64,000 nt of DNA from positions 1 to 64,000 of the forward strand of contig NZ_BAAAUT010000019.1 of assembly GCF_039534085.1 (NCBI RefSeq). The letters are read 5' to 3'. Every line of letters begins with the position of its first letter. Position 1 is the stretch's first letter. Positions 23,593-33,782 of the stretch are shown one piece after another. The notes beneath the pieces are model-generated. The model did no database searches. It was not told the origin of the DNA and worked only from the letters and a program-made list of their open reading frames with translations. Both the position numbers and the translations under genes were made by a program. The stretch comes from Planomonospora_B alba. GTDB lineage: Bacteria > Actinomycetota > Actinomycetes > Streptosporangiales > Streptosporangiaceae.

Positions 23593-26500
23593 GTGGCTGG
23601 CAACCTTGCGCTGCTCGAACCGGTCCATAAGGCCTTCGAGGAGCAGGTGCGACGGACCCCTCACCACACGGCGGTCATCGCTGGAACGCTCCGCACCGCC
23701 TACACCGACCTCAACGCCCGGGCCAACCGGATCGCCCATGAGCTCCTCTCCCTGGGGGTGGGGCGGGGCTCGACCGTCGGCGTGTGCCTGAACCGCGACG
23801 AGAGCCTGATCGCGGCGCTCCTGGGCGTCTGGAAGACCGGTGCCGCCTACGTGCCGCTGGACCCCGCCTTCCCCGCCGACCGCCTGGAGTTCATCACCGG
23901 GGACGCCGGGGTCTCGCACACGGTGACCTCCGCGGCGCTGGCCGGGCGGCTGCCGCAGCGCGGCCTCGTCCTGGTGGACGGGCTCGACGAGCGCCCGTGC
24001 GACGACCCCGGCGTGCCGGTCGACCCGTCCGACCTGGCCTACGTCATGTACACCTCCGGCTCGACCGGCCGCCCCAAGGGCGTCGTGATCGAGCACCGCA
24101 ACGTGATGACGCTGCTGCGCTGGGACTCCGGCCATTTCACCGCCGAGGAGCTGTCCGGCTTCCTCGCCTCGACCTCGGTCTGCTTCGACCCCTCCGTGCC
24201 CCAGCTCTACCTGCCCCTGCTGGTGGGCGGCACGGTGATCATGGCCGAGAACCCCCTCGCGCTGCACACCCTGCCCGCCCGGGACGAGGTCACGATGATC
24301 AGCGCGGCGGCCTCGGCGCTGACCGCGCTGCTGCGGGAGCCGCTGCCGGAGGGTGTGCGCACGGTGCTGTCCAGCGGCGAGCCGGTGAGCCGGGCGCTGG
24401 CCGACCGGGTCTTCGCCAACCCCGGCGTGCGGCGCATGGTGAACCTGTACGGGCCGACCGAGTGCACCGTGCACTGCTGCGCCCACGAGATCTCCCGGGA
24501 CGAGGCGGGCGAGCCGCCGATCGGCACGCCGTACGCCTGGTCGGAGCTGTCGGTGCGCGACGCCGAGGGCCGCGAGCTCGGCGACGGCGAGCTCGGCGAG
24601 CTGTGGGTGGCCGGCCCGCTGGTCGGCCGGGGCTACCTGAACCGGCCCGAGCTGACCGACGAGCGGTTCGTGACCGACGCCGCCGGCGTCCGCCACTACC
24701 GCACCGGCGACCTGGTCCGCCGCCAGGACGGCGTCCACTTCTACGAGGGGCGGATCGACGACCAGGTCAAGGTCGCGGGCTTCCGCGTCGAGCTGGGCGA
24801 GGTCCAGGGCAGGCTGGCCCGCCACCCGCTGGTGAACCACGCGGTCGTGCTCGCCCCGGCCGACGAGGAGGGCACCCGGCGGCTGGTCGCCTACGTCGAA
24901 CCGGCCGGTCCGGGCCTCGACGACGAGCGGCTGCGGTCCTGGCTGCGCGAGTGGCTGCCCGACTACATGATCCCGGCCAGGATCGTGTTCCTCGACGCCA
25001 TCCCCGTGGGCCCCACGGGGAAGGCGGACCGCTCCCGGCTGCCCGCGGTGGCGTTCTCCCAGGACGCCACCGGGGACACCGCAGGGGACACCTCCGGCGG
25101 CACCGGCGGGGACACGGCGGGGAAGACCGCCGGGCACACCGCCCCCCGCGACGAGACCGAGCGGCGCCTGGCCGCCGTCACCGCCGAGGTGCTCGGCGCC
25201 GCACGGGTCGGCGTCCACGACCACTTCCTCGACCTGGGCGGGCACTCCCTGGCCGCCGCCAGGATCTGCGCCAGGATCGAGCGGGAGTTCGGGGTCCACG
25301 TCCCCCTGACGGCCTTCCTGTCCCGGCCCACGGTCGCCGAGCTGGCGGCGTACGTCGCCCAGGCCGCCCCGGCCGCCGCCGCACCGCTGGTCCGCCACGC
25401 CGGGCGGACCTCCTACCCGCTGACGGAGACCCAGCGCGGCATGCGCCTGCTGCGCGAGGTCAGCCAGAACCCCGGCGCCACCGCCATCGCCTTCCGGCTC
25501 GGGCTGCGCGGCCCGACCTCCGCGGAGCCGGTGCGGGCCGCGCTGGACGCGCTGGTCCGCCGCCACGAGGCGCTGCGCACCGTCGTCGTGGACGGCGCGA
25601 CCGCCGAGGTCCGGCCGCCGGCGCCGGTGCCGCTGGCCGAGCACCGCCCGGCCTCGGAGCGGGAGGCCGACGAGCTGCGCCGGGCCGCGGTCGCCCACGA
25701 CTTCGACATCTCCCGGGAGACGCCGCTGCTGCGGGCCACCCTGCTGTGGTCGGGGCCGGACAGCGCCGAACTGGTGCTCCTGACCGACCACACCGCCTTC
25801 GACGGCTGGTCGCTGGGGATCGTCATGCGGGAGCTCCTCGACGGGCTCGCCCGCTCCGGCGACGCCTCCCCGCCGGAGCCGCTCCAGATCGGCGACGTCG
25901 CGCTGCGCGAGCAGGCGGCCGCGCCGGACACCGAGGCGCTGCGGGCCTTCTGGGCCGGGGAGCTCGCCGGAGCGGTCCCGCCGTACGAGCTGCTGCCCCA
26001 CCCCGAGGGGCGGCCCAGCCGGCTGCGCGGCGAGCGCCTGGTGCGCCCCCTCGACCCGGCGACGGCCGCGCGGGTCGGCGAGCTCGCCGCCGAGTGCGGG
26101 GCCACCCCCTTCGCGGTCCACCTGACCGTGCTCGGCATGCTGGTCGCCGGGCTGACCGACCGGCGCGACGTCGTCGTCGGCGCCGCCGTGGCCGACCGCG
26201 CCGCCCCCGGCCTGGAGGACGTGGTCGGCCTGCTGGTCGACGTGCTGCCGGTACGGCTCCGCCTGGACGACGAGCTGTCGCTGCGCGCGGCCGTACGGCA
26301 CGCGGGCGCCGTGACCGCCCGCGCGATGGACCACCGCGCGCTCCCGCCGCGGGAGCGGGCCGAGGCCGCGGGTGTGGAGCGCCCGCCCGGCGCGGTGCTG
26401 ACGCCCGTCACGCTCTCCCTCCAGCCCGCGGAGGTGCCCGTCTCGCTGGAGCGCGGCGGCGTGGGCGTGGACCTGATCGGCGAGCTGGACGCGGGCAGCG

Positions 26501-28446
26501 CCCAGGCCCCGCTGATCGTCTACGTCAACGACACCGCGGCCGGGCCCGAGCTCCAGGTCGAGTACGACCTGGAGCACCTGGACCGGGCGGGGGCCGAGGC
26601 CCTCACCGACCGCCTGGTCCGGCTGCTGTCCGACGCGCTGGCCCACCCCGACCGGCCGCTGTCCGCCTTCGAGGTGGTCGGTCCCGAGGAGCGGGCCGCG
26701 CTGCTGGCCGCGGGGACCGGCGCGCCGCTGCCCGCCGACAGGCCGCGGACCGTGGTGGAGGCGGTGCTGGAGCAGGCCGCCCGGCGCCCGCACGAGGTCG
26801 CGGTGGCCGACGGCGGCGGCGTCCTCACCTACGGCGAGCTGGCCGACCGGGCGCGGCGGGTCGCCGCGGCGCTCGGCCCGGCCGCCGCGGGCGCCTGCGT
26901 GGGCGTGTGCCTGCCCCGCGACCGGTACCTGCCCGCGGCGCTGCTGGGCGTGCTGCTCGCCGGCGCCGCCTACGTCCCGCTCGACCCCGGGCACCCGGTC
27001 CAGCGGCTCCGCCACTACGTCGACGACTCCGGCGCCAAGCTGGTCGTCGCGGCGGGCGAGGGGCTGGCGGTGGCCGGGCAGCTGGGCTGCGCCGTCGTCG
27101 GCCTGCCCGGGCCGGACGGGGCGGACCCCGGCGACCCGCCGCGCGTGGACCCCGGCGACCTCGCCTACGTGCTCTACACCTCCGGCTCCACCGGCGCGCC
27201 CAAGGGCGTGGAGGTCACCCACGCCAACCTCGCGGCGTTCACCGCCTCGATGCGGATCGCCCCGGGCCTGCGGCCCGGCGACGTGATGCTCGGGCTGACG
27301 CCGTTCTCGTTCGACGTGTTCGGCTTCGACCTGTGGGTGAGCCTCTGCCACGGCATGCGGCTGGAGCTGCTGGGCCGCGACGACGCGCTCGACGGGCGGG
27401 CCGTCGCCCGGCGGATCGAGGAGGCGGGCGTCACGCTGATGACCGCGACCCCGACGACGCTGCGCATGCTGGTCGCCTCCGGCTGGCGCGGCGGGGACGT
27501 GCGCGTGGTCAGCATCGGCGAGGTGCTCGACGCCGCCCTCGCCGCCGACCTGCTGGAGCGGGTCGGCGAACTGTGGAACGCCTACGGCCCCACCGAGACC
27601 ACGATCTACTCCACCATGGCCCGCGTCACCGCGCCGGTCGGCGACCCGGTGCCGATCGGCACGCCGCTGGCCGGGGAGCGGGCCTACGTGCTCGACCGGG
27701 CGGGCCGCCTGCTGCCCGCCGGGACGCCCGGCGAGCTGTGGATCGGCGGCGCCGGCGTGGCCCGGGGCTACCGGGGCCGGCCGGAGCAGACCGCCGCGGC
27801 CTTCGCCGACGACCCGCTGGGCGGGCGCCGCTACCGCACCGGCGACCTGGCGCGCTGGCGGCCCGACGGCACGCTCGACTTCCTGGGCCGCCGGGACCGG
27901 CAGGTGAAGGTCCGCGGCCACCGGATCGAGCCGGGCGAGATCGAGGCCGCGCTGCGCGAGCACGTCCCCGACGCGGTCGTGACCGTGCACGGCGGCGACC
28001 ACCTGATCGGCTATCTCGCCGCGCCGCGGGGGACCGACACCCGCGAGCTGGAGCGCGCCCTGGGCTCCCGGCTGCCCGACTTCATGGTGCCGCGCCGCTG
28101 GGTGGTCATGGACGCCCTGCCCGTCACGGCCTCCGGCAAGGTGGACCGCACCGCCCTGCCCGAACCGGCCGGCGAGGCCGCGCCGGTGCCGCCGGGCACC
28201 GAGGCCGAGCTGCTGGTCGCCGAGGTCTGGGCCGCGGTGCTGGGCCGCTCCGGCCTCGGCGCGCACGACGACTTCTTCGCCCTCGGCGGCCACTCCGCGA
28301 CCGCCGCCCTGGTGACGGCCCGGCTGAGCGACGCCGTGGGCCTCACCGTCCCCGTCCGCCTGCTGTTCGAGGCGCGGACGCTGTCCGACTACGCCGCCCG
28401 GCTGGAGACCCTGCTCCTGGCCGAGCTGGAGGAGGAGACCCCGTGA
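23593..28446 (+). CDS. Nonribosomal peptide synthetase A-PCP-C-A-PCP
   Basis: A 1617-aa synthetase. Domains: A1 (about 8-480; MYTSGSTGRPKG, YRTGDL), PCP1 (Ser about 552 in LGGHSL), C1 (about 606-1030; DHTAFDG near 732, so the first His of HHxxxDG is Asp and the catalytic second His is kept), A2 (about 1040-1510; LYTSGSTGAPKG) and PCP2 (Ser about 1568). With no condensation domain before A1, this is a loading plus first extension module. My hand-aligned pocket codes are D-P-P-S-L-S-L-V-H-K for A1, partly like Ser/Cys/Thr codes, and D-V-F-T-V-I-A-I-Y-K for A2, which I cannot assign. The GTG start has GAGGAG upstream. The stop overlaps the next gene. Confidence 0.95.
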   Translation: MAGNLALLEPVHKAFEEQVRRTPHHTAVIAGTLRTAYTDLNARANRIAHELLSLGVGRGSTVGVCLNRDESLIAALLGVWKTGAAYVPLDPAFPADRLEFITGDAGVSHTVTSAALAGRLPQRGLVLVDGLDERPCDDPGVPVDPSDLAYVMYTSGSTGRPKGVVIEHRNVMTLLRWDSGHFTAEELSGFLASTSVCFDPSVPQLYLPLLVGGTVIMAENPLALHTLPARDEVTMISAAASALTALLREPLPEGVRTVLSSGEPVSRALADRVFANPGVRRMVNLYGPTECTVHCCAHEISRDEAGEPPIGTPYAWSELSVRDAEGRELGDGELGELWVAGPLVGRGYLNRPELTDERFVTDAAGVRHYRTGDLVRRQDGVHFYEGRIDDQVKVAGFRVELGEVQGRLARHPLVNHAVVLAPADEEGTRRLVAYVEPAGPGLDDERLRSWLREWLPDYMIPARIVFLDAIPVGPTGKADRSRLPAVAFSQDATGDTAGDTSGGTGGDTAGKTAGHTAPRDETERRLAAVTAEVLGAARVGVHDHFLDLGGHSLAAARICARIEREFGVHVPLTAFLSRPTVAELAAYVAQAAPAAAAPLVRHAGRTSYPLTETQRGMRLLREVSQNPGATAIAFRLGLRGPTSAEPVRAALDALVRRHEALRTVVVDGATAEVRPPAPVPLAEHRPASEREADELRRAAVAHDFDISRETPLLRATLLWSGPDSAELVLLTDHTAFDGWSLGIVMRELLDGLARSGDASPPEPLQIGDVALREQAAAPDTEALRAFWAGELAGAVPPYELLPHPEGRPSRLRGERLVRPLDPATAARVGELAAECGATPFAVHLTVLGMLVAGLTDRRDVVVGAAVADRAAPGLEDVVGLLVDVLPVRLRLDDELSLRAAVRHAGAVTARAMDHRALPPRERAEAAGVERPPGAVLTPVTLSLQPAEVPVSLERGGVGVDLIGELDAGSAQAPLIVYVNDTAAGPELQVEYDLEHLDRAGAEALTDRLVRLLSDALAHPDRPLSAFEVVGPEERAALLAAGTGAPLPADRPRTVVEAVLEQAARRPHEVAVADGGGVLTYGELADRARRVAAALGPAAAGACVGVCLPRDRYLPAALLGVLLAGAAYVPLDPGHPVQRLRHYVDDSGAKLVVAAGEGLAVAGQLGCAVVGLPGPDGADPGDPPRVDPGDLAYVLYTSGSTGAPKGVEVTHANLAAFTASMRIAPGLRPGDVMLGLTPFSFDVFGFDLWVSLCHGMRLELLGRDDALDGRAVARRIEEAGVTLMTATPTTLRMLVASGWRGGDVRVVSIGEVLDAALAADLLERVGELWNAYGPTETTIYSTMARVTAPVGDPVPIGTPLAGERAYVLDRAGRLLPAGTPGELWIGGAGVARGYRGRPEQTAAAFADDPLGGRRYRTGDLARWRPDGTLDFLGRRDRQVKVRGHRIEPGEIEAALREHVPDAVVTVHGGDHLIGYLAAPRGTDTRELERALGSRLPDFMVPRRWVVMDALPVTASGKVDRTALPEPAGEAAPVPPGTEAELLVAEVWAAVLGRSGLGAHDDFFALGGHSATAALVTARLSDAVGLTVPVRLLFEARTLSDYAARLETLLLAELEEETP

Positions 28447-31400
28447 CCGTCAGCGACGAGCGCCGCGGCGCCCTGGCGGCCCGGCTGTCGGCCGCGCGGC
28501 GGGCCGCCGCCCAGGCCGCCCCGGGCATCCCCGCCCGGCCGGCGACCGGCGGCCCCGCCCCCCTGTCCCCCGCCCAGGCCCGGCTCTGGTTCCTCGCCCA
28601 GCTCGACGAGCTGGCCGCCTACAACGTGCCCGCCGCGCTGCGGCTGCGCGGCCCGCTGGACACCGGCGCGCTGCTGGGCGCCGTACGGGACCTCGCCGAC
28701 CGGCACGAGGTGCTGCGCAGCCTGGTCACCGACGCGGGCGCCGTCCCGGTGGCGGCCGACCGGGTCCCGATCGCGGTCGAGGACCTCGCCGACCCCGGCC
28801 TGCTGGAGGAGCGGCTCCAGCGGGAGCTGGCCCGGCCGTTCGCGCTGGACGCCGAGCCGCCCACCCGCGCCCTGCTGCTGCGCCTGCCCGGCGGCGACGA
28901 GCACGTCCTGGCGCTGACCGTGCACCACATCGCCTTCGACGCCTGGTCGCGGAACCTGGCCCTGGCCGAGCTGGCCGCCCTGTACGCGGCCCGGCTCGGC
29001 CTGGCCGAGCCGCCCGCGCCGCCGCGGGTGCAGTACGCCGACTACGCGGCCTGGCTGGCCGGGCGGCCGGAGGGCGACCTGGCCTGGTGGACCGAGCGGC
29101 TGGCCGGGCTGGAGCCGGTCCTGGACCTGCCCGTGGACCGGGCCAGGCCGTCGGTCGCCGACTGGACGGGCGCGAGCGTCCCGGTGCGGCTGGCGCCCGC
29201 GCTGACCGCCCGGGTCCGCGAGGCCGCGGCCCTGACCGGCTGCACGCCGTTCATGGTGCTGCTGGCCGCCTGGCAGGAGCTGCTGGGCCGGATCTCCGGC
29301 ACCGACGACGTGCCGGTCGGCGTGCCGGAGGCGGGCCGGCTCCACCCGGACACCGCGCGCATGCTCGGCTGCTTCGTCAACACGCTGGTGCTGCGCGGCG
29401 ACCGCTCCGGCGAGCCGACCGGCCGCGAGCTGCTGGCCCGCACCAGGGACGCCGTGCTGGACGCGCTCACCCACCGGGACGTGCCCTTCGAGCGGATCGT
29501 CGAGCACCTGCACCCCGAGCGCAACCTCGCCACCACGCCGATCTTCCAGGCGCTGCTCAACGTCCTGGACGACCCCCCGCAGGCGCTGGACTTCCCCGGC
29601 CTGGCCGCCCAGGTCGTGCAGGCCGCGCCGCGCACCGCCAAGTACGACCTGAACCTGGCCTTCGTCAACGACGGCGAGACCTACGACGGCGAACTCACCT
29701 ACCGCACCGACCTGTTCGACGAGGCGACCGTGCGGCGCATGACCGGCTGGTACCTGAACCTGCTGGAGGGCATGCTCGCTGACCTGGACGCGCCGGCGGC
29801 GGCCGTGCCGCTGGAGCCGGTGACCGGTCCCGCGGTCGCGGGCCCGGCGCTGCGGATGGACCTGTCCCGGCCGCTGCACGCGGTGATCGGCGACCGGATC
29901 CGCCAGGCGCCGGAGGCGGTGGCCGCGGTGGACGCCTCCGGATCGCTCACCTACGGCGAGGCGGACCGGCTGGCGGACCGGCTGGCCCGCCACCTGGCCG
30001 CGGCCGGGGTGCGGCCGGACGAGCCGGTCGGCGTGCTGGCCGGCCGGCACACCGGGCTGGTCCCCGCGCTCCTGGGCGTGCTGCGGGCCGGCGGCGCCTA
30101 CATGCCGATGGAGCCCGCCTACCCCGACGACCGGCTCGCCTACATGATGGAGACGGCCGGCGCGCGGATCGTGCTGGCCGACCGCGAGCACGCCGGCCGG
30201 GTCCCCGGCACGCTGGTCCTGCCCGACCTGCTGGCCGCCGAGCCGGACGGGCCGGCCGGGCCGGTGGAGGCCGGCGTCACCCCCGGCCACCTCGTGCACG
30301 TGATCTTCACCTCGGGCTCCACCGGACGCCCCAAGGGCGTCGGGATCGAGCACCGCTCGGCCCTGCACTACCTGCACGGCGTGGCCGAGCTGGTGCCCGA
30401 CGCCTACGCCTCCTACGGCGTGGTCTCCACGATCGCCTCCGACCTGGTGATGACCTGCCTGTACGGCGCGCTCACCCGGGGCGCCGCGGTGCACTTCGTG
30501 GACCAGGAGGCCGCCACCGACCCCGAGGAGTACGCCGCCTACCTCGAGGCCCACCCCGTCGACGTGGTCAAGATGGTGCCCAGCCACCTGGAGCTGCTGG
30601 CCGCCCACGGCGACCTGGCCCGGATGCTGCCGCGCCGGCTGCTGATCCTCGCCGGGGAGGCGACCTCGTGGGAGCTGGCCGAGCGCGTCCGCGCGGCCCG
30701 CCCCGACCTGGAGGTGCAGATCCACTGCGGGCCGACGGAGACGACGGTCTCGGTGCTCGGCGGCCGGGTGCCGGACACGCCGCCGGGGCCCGGGTCGGTC
30801 CCGCTGGGCCGCCCGCTGCCCGGCGTCGAGTGCCACATCGTCGACGCCGCGGGCCGCCCGCTGCCCGCCGGGGTCCCGGGCGACCTGTGGGTGTCGAGTC
30901 CCAGCCTGGCCCGCGGCTACCTGAACCGCCCCGACCTGACCGCCGAGCGGTTCGTGCCCGACCCGGTGACCGGGACGGGCCGCTGCTACCGCACCGGCGA
31001 CCGGGTCCGGCTCAACTCCGCCGGGCTCGTGGAGTTCCTCGGCCGGGTCGACGACCAGGTCAAGATCCGGGGCTTCCGGGTGGAGCTGGGCGAGGTGAAG
31101 GCCGCGCTGCAGGAGCAGCCCGGGGTCCGGGAGGCCGCGGTGCTGCCGGTCGGCGAGGGCCGCTCCCGGCGGCTGGCCGCCTGGGTGGCGCCCGCCTCCG
31201 TGGACCTGGCCGCGGTCCGCGCGGGGCTGCGCGAGCGGTTGCCCGACTACATGGTCCCGCCCGCGATCGTCGTCCTCGACGAGCTGCCGCTCACCCCTCT
31301 GGGCAAGGTCGACCGGGCCCGCCTGCCGGTCCCCGAGGCGGCGCCCGCCGCGGAGCGGACCGCGCCGGGCACCCCGACCGAGCGGCGGATCGCCGAGGTC

Positions 31401-33779
31401 TGGGCGCGGGTGCTGGAGGTGGAGGAGGTCGGCGCCGACGACGACTTCTTCGCCCTCGGCGGCGACTCCTTCCGCGCGGTGCGGGCGGTGCGGGAGATCG
31501 ACCCGGCGCTGCGGGTGATCGACCTGTTCACCCGGCCCACGGTCCGCGAGCTCGCCGCCCACCTCGACGCCGGTGCCGGGGCCGGATCCGAGGCGGGGCT
31601 GCTGCACCGGCTGGCCGGGCCGCGCACGGCCAGCCGCACCGTCGTGTGCCTGCCGTACGGCGGAGGCTCGGCCGCCGCCTACCAGCCGCTCGCCGCCGAG
31701 CTGGCCCGCACCTGTCCCGGTACGGCGGTGCTGGCCGTGGAGCTGCCCGGGCACGACCCGGCCCGGCCGGAGGAGGCGATGCTGCCGCTGCCGGAGCTGG
31801 CCGAGCGGATCGCGGCCGAGCTGGACGGCGTGTCCGGTCCCGTCGCGCTGTACGGCCACTGCGTCGGCTCGGCCGCCGCGACCGAGGTGGCGCTCCGGCT
31901 GGAGGCGGCCGGCAAGCGGGTCGCCGGCGTCTTCGTCGGCGGCAGCTTCCCCGACGCGCGGCTGCCCGGCCGGCTGTCGGCCTGGTGGAACCGGCGCTTC
32001 CCCGCCCACCGGTGGGCCTCCGACCGCACCCAGCGCGACTTCCTGCGCATGCTGGGCGCCCTGGACGAGGACTTCGGCGACACCGAGGTCATGCTGCGCG
32101 CGCTCCGGCACGACGTCGAGCAGGCGCAGGCGTGGTTCAGCGGCCACCTGGAGGCGGCCGACGGGCGCAGGCTCGCCGCGCCGCTGCTGTGCGTGATCGG
32201 CGAGCGGGACCGGGCGACCGAGCTGTACCAGGAGCGCTACCGGGAGTGGGGGGCGTTCGCCGAGCGGGTGGAGCTGGCCACGATCCCCCGGGCGGGCCAC
32301 TACTTCCTCAAGCACCAGGCCGCGGCCCTGGCCCGGCTGATCGACGGGCACCTGGACCGCTGGTCCGGCGGCGACCTGCCCGAGCCGGTCGGGGAGGTCG
32401 GGGTCGCCGGGAGCGGCGCCCGCCGGGACCTGCGCCGCTTCTACACCGTCGCGGCCGGGCAGACCCTGTCGCTGCTCGGCGCCGCGCTGACCTCCTTCGC
32501 GCTGGGCGTGTGGGCCTACCAGGAGAGCGGCCGGGTGCTGGACTACTCCCTGGTCACCATGCTCGCCCTGCTGCCGTCGCTGCTGGCGGCGCCGCTGGGC
32601 GGCGCGCTCGCCGACCGGATGGACCGGCGGACGATCATGCTGGTCTGCGACGGGGTCTCCGCCGCGGCCACCGCCGTCCTGGTGCTGCTGCTGTGGCTGG
32701 GGCGGCTGGAGGTGTGGCAGGTCGGGATCATCGCCGGGCTGCTGTCGCTCGTGACGGCTTTCCACCGGCCCGCCTACCTGGCGGCGGTCGCGCAGCTGGT
32801 GCCCAAGCCGTACCTCATGCAGGCCAACGCGCTGGCGAACCTCGGCACCGGCCTGGGCATGCTCATCGGCCCGCTGGGGGGCGCCGCGCTCATCACCGCG
32901 GTCGGGGTGCACGGCGTGGTGGCCGTGAACGTCGTGACGTTCCTCGCCGGGCTGGGCACGCTGCTGCTGGTCCGCTTCCCCGACCGGCTCTTCCACCGCC
33001 TGGAGGAGTCCTTCGGCCAGGCCATCGTCGGCGGCTGGCGCTTCCTCGTCCGGCGCCGCCCGCTGATGCTCATGATCGGGTTCTTCGTCGTGGAGAACTA
33101 CCTGGGCATGCTCGCCGTCGCCGTCACGGTGCCCGCGGTGCTGTCCTTCAGCGACGCCGCGGGCGTGGGCACGGTGGCCGCGATGGAGGGCGTGGGCGCG
33201 GTGCTCGGCTCCCTGGTCATGGTGTTCTGGGGCGGCACCGAGCGGCGCGCGATCGGCATGGTCGGCTTCGTGATCGGCTTCGGGGCGGGGATCCTGCTGG
33301 TCGGGCTCCGGCCCTCGCTGCTGCTGGCCGCCGCCGGCTCGCTGGTGGCGTGGGCGTTCCTCACGGTGCTGAACGCGCACTGGCTCGCGCTCATCCAGCT
33401 CAAGGTCGGCCTGGACCTGCAGGGCCGGGTGCTGGCCACCAACCAGATGATGGCGGTGTCGATGACGCCGCTGGCGTTCCTCACCGCGCCGGTCCTGGCC
33501 GACGACGTCTTCGGCCCGCTGCTGGCGCCGGGCGGCGCCCTGGCGGACACGGTCGTCGGCGACGTCGTCGGGGTGGGGCCGGGGCGCGGCATCGGGCTGC
33601 TGCTGGCCGTCTGCGGCGCGCTGCTGATGTTCTGGGGCGCCCTGGGGCTGTGGTACCGGCCGCTGCGGCGGATGGAGGACGCGCTGCCCGACGCGGTCGC
33701 GGGCGCCGAGATCGCCGACGACCTGGACGCGGTCCAGGCGGAGGCCGACGCGGCCCTCGCCGGGGGGCGCCGCCCGTGA
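28443..33779 (+). CDS. NRPS termination module fused to thioesterase and MFS exporter (C-A-PCP-TE-MFS)
   Basis: A 1778-aa protein. C2 spans about 40-465 with an active HHxxxD motif (HHIAFDA, final Gly to Ala). A3 spans about 470-965, and its hand-aligned code D-L-T-K-I-A-H-V-S-K is close to known Asp codes. PCP3 has Ser about 1009. An alpha/beta hydrolase thioesterase covers about 1060-1300 and carries GHCVG, so the nucleophile (about Cys1140) is Cys instead of Ser; a later Asp and GHYFL supply the other triad positions. From about 1325 to 1755 comes a complete MFS domain of about 12 helices, similar to the EntS/MFS_3 type. The product is likely a short peptide released and handed to the exporter in the same chain. 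Confidence 0.95.
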   Translation: MTVSDERRGALAARLSAARRAAAQAAPGIPARPATGGPAPLSPAQARLWFLAQLDELAAYNVPAALRLRGPLDTGALLGAVRDLADRHEVLRSLVTDAGAVPVAADRVPIAVEDLADPGLLEERLQRELARPFALDAEPPTRALLLRLPGGDEHVLALTVHHIAFDAWSRNLALAELAALYAARLGLAEPPAPPRVQYADYAAWLAGRPEGDLAWWTERLAGLEPVLDLPVDRARPSVADWTGASVPVRLAPALTARVREAAALTGCTPFMVLLAAWQELLGRISGTDDVPVGVPEAGRLHPDTARMLGCFVNTLVLRGDRSGEPTGRELLARTRDAVLDALTHRDVPFERIVEHLHPERNLATTPIFQALLNVLDDPPQALDFPGLAAQVVQAAPRTAKYDLNLAFVNDGETYDGELTYRTDLFDEATVRRMTGWYLNLLEGMLADLDAPAAAVPLEPVTGPAVAGPALRMDLSRPLHAVIGDRIRQAPEAVAAVDASGSLTYGEADRLADRLARHLAAAGVRPDEPVGVLAGRHTGLVPALLGVLRAGGAYMPMEPAYPDDRLAYMMETAGARIVLADREHAGRVPGTLVLPDLLAAEPDGPAGPVEAGVTPGHLVHVIFTSGSTGRPKGVGIEHRSALHYLHGVAELVPDAYASYGVVSTIASDLVMTCLYGALTRGAAVHFVDQEAATDPEEYAAYLEAHPVDVVKMVPSHLELLAAHGDLARMLPRRLLILAGEATSWELAERVRAARPDLEVQIHCGPTETTVSVLGGRVPDTPPGPGSVPLGRPLPGVECHIVDAAGRPLPAGVPGDLWVSSPSLARGYLNRPDLTAERFVPDPVTGTGRCYRTGDRVRLNSAGLVEFLGRVDDQVKIRGFRVELGEVKAALQEQPGVREAAVLPVGEGRSRRLAAWVAPASVDLAAVRAGLRERLPDYMVPPAIVVLDELPLTPLGKVDRARLPVPEAAPAAERTAPGTPTERRIAEVWARVLEVEEVGADDDFFALGGDSFRAVRAVREIDPALRVIDLFTRPTVRELAAHLDAGAGAGSEAGLLHRLAGPRTASRTVVCLPYGGGSAAAYQPLAAELARTCPGTAVLAVELPGHDPARPEEAMLPLPELAERIAAELDGVSGPVALYGHCVGSAAATEVALRLEAAGKRVAGVFVGGSFPDARLPGRLSAWWNRRFPAHRWASDRTQRDFLRMLGALDEDFGDTEVMLRALRHDVEQAQAWFSGHLEAADGRRLAAPLLCVIGERDRATELYQERYREWGAFAERVELATIPRAGHYFLKHQAAALARLIDGHLDRWSGGDLPEPVGEVGVAGSGARRDLRRFYTVAAGQTLSLLGAALTSFALGVWAYQESGRVLDYSLVTMLALLPSLLAAPLGGALADRMDRRTIMLVCDGVSAAATAVLVLLLWLGRLEVWQVGIIAGLLSLVTAFHRPAYLAAVAQLVPKPYLMQANALANLGTGLGMLIGPLGGAALITAVGVHGVVAVNVVTFLAGLGTLLLVRFPDRLFHRLEESFGQAIVGGWRFLVRRRPLMLMIGFFVVENYLGMLAVAVTVPAVLSFSDAAGVGTVAAMEGVGAVLGSLVMVFWGGTERRAIGMVGFVIGFGAGILLVGLRPSLLLAAAGSLVAWAFLTVLNAHWLALIQLKVGLDLQGRVLATNQMMAVSMTPLAFLTAPVLADDVFGPLLAPGGALADTVVGDVVGVGPGRGIGLLLAVCGALLMFWGALGLWYRPLRRMEDALPDAVAGAEIADDLDAVQAEADAALAGGRRP

Positions 33780-33782
33780 GCA

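Noticed and set aside
23512..28293. Minus-strand open frame of about 1590 codons opposite the first NRPS gene
   Set aside because: A shadow of strong codon bias; the composition is low-complexity and no domain is recognisable.
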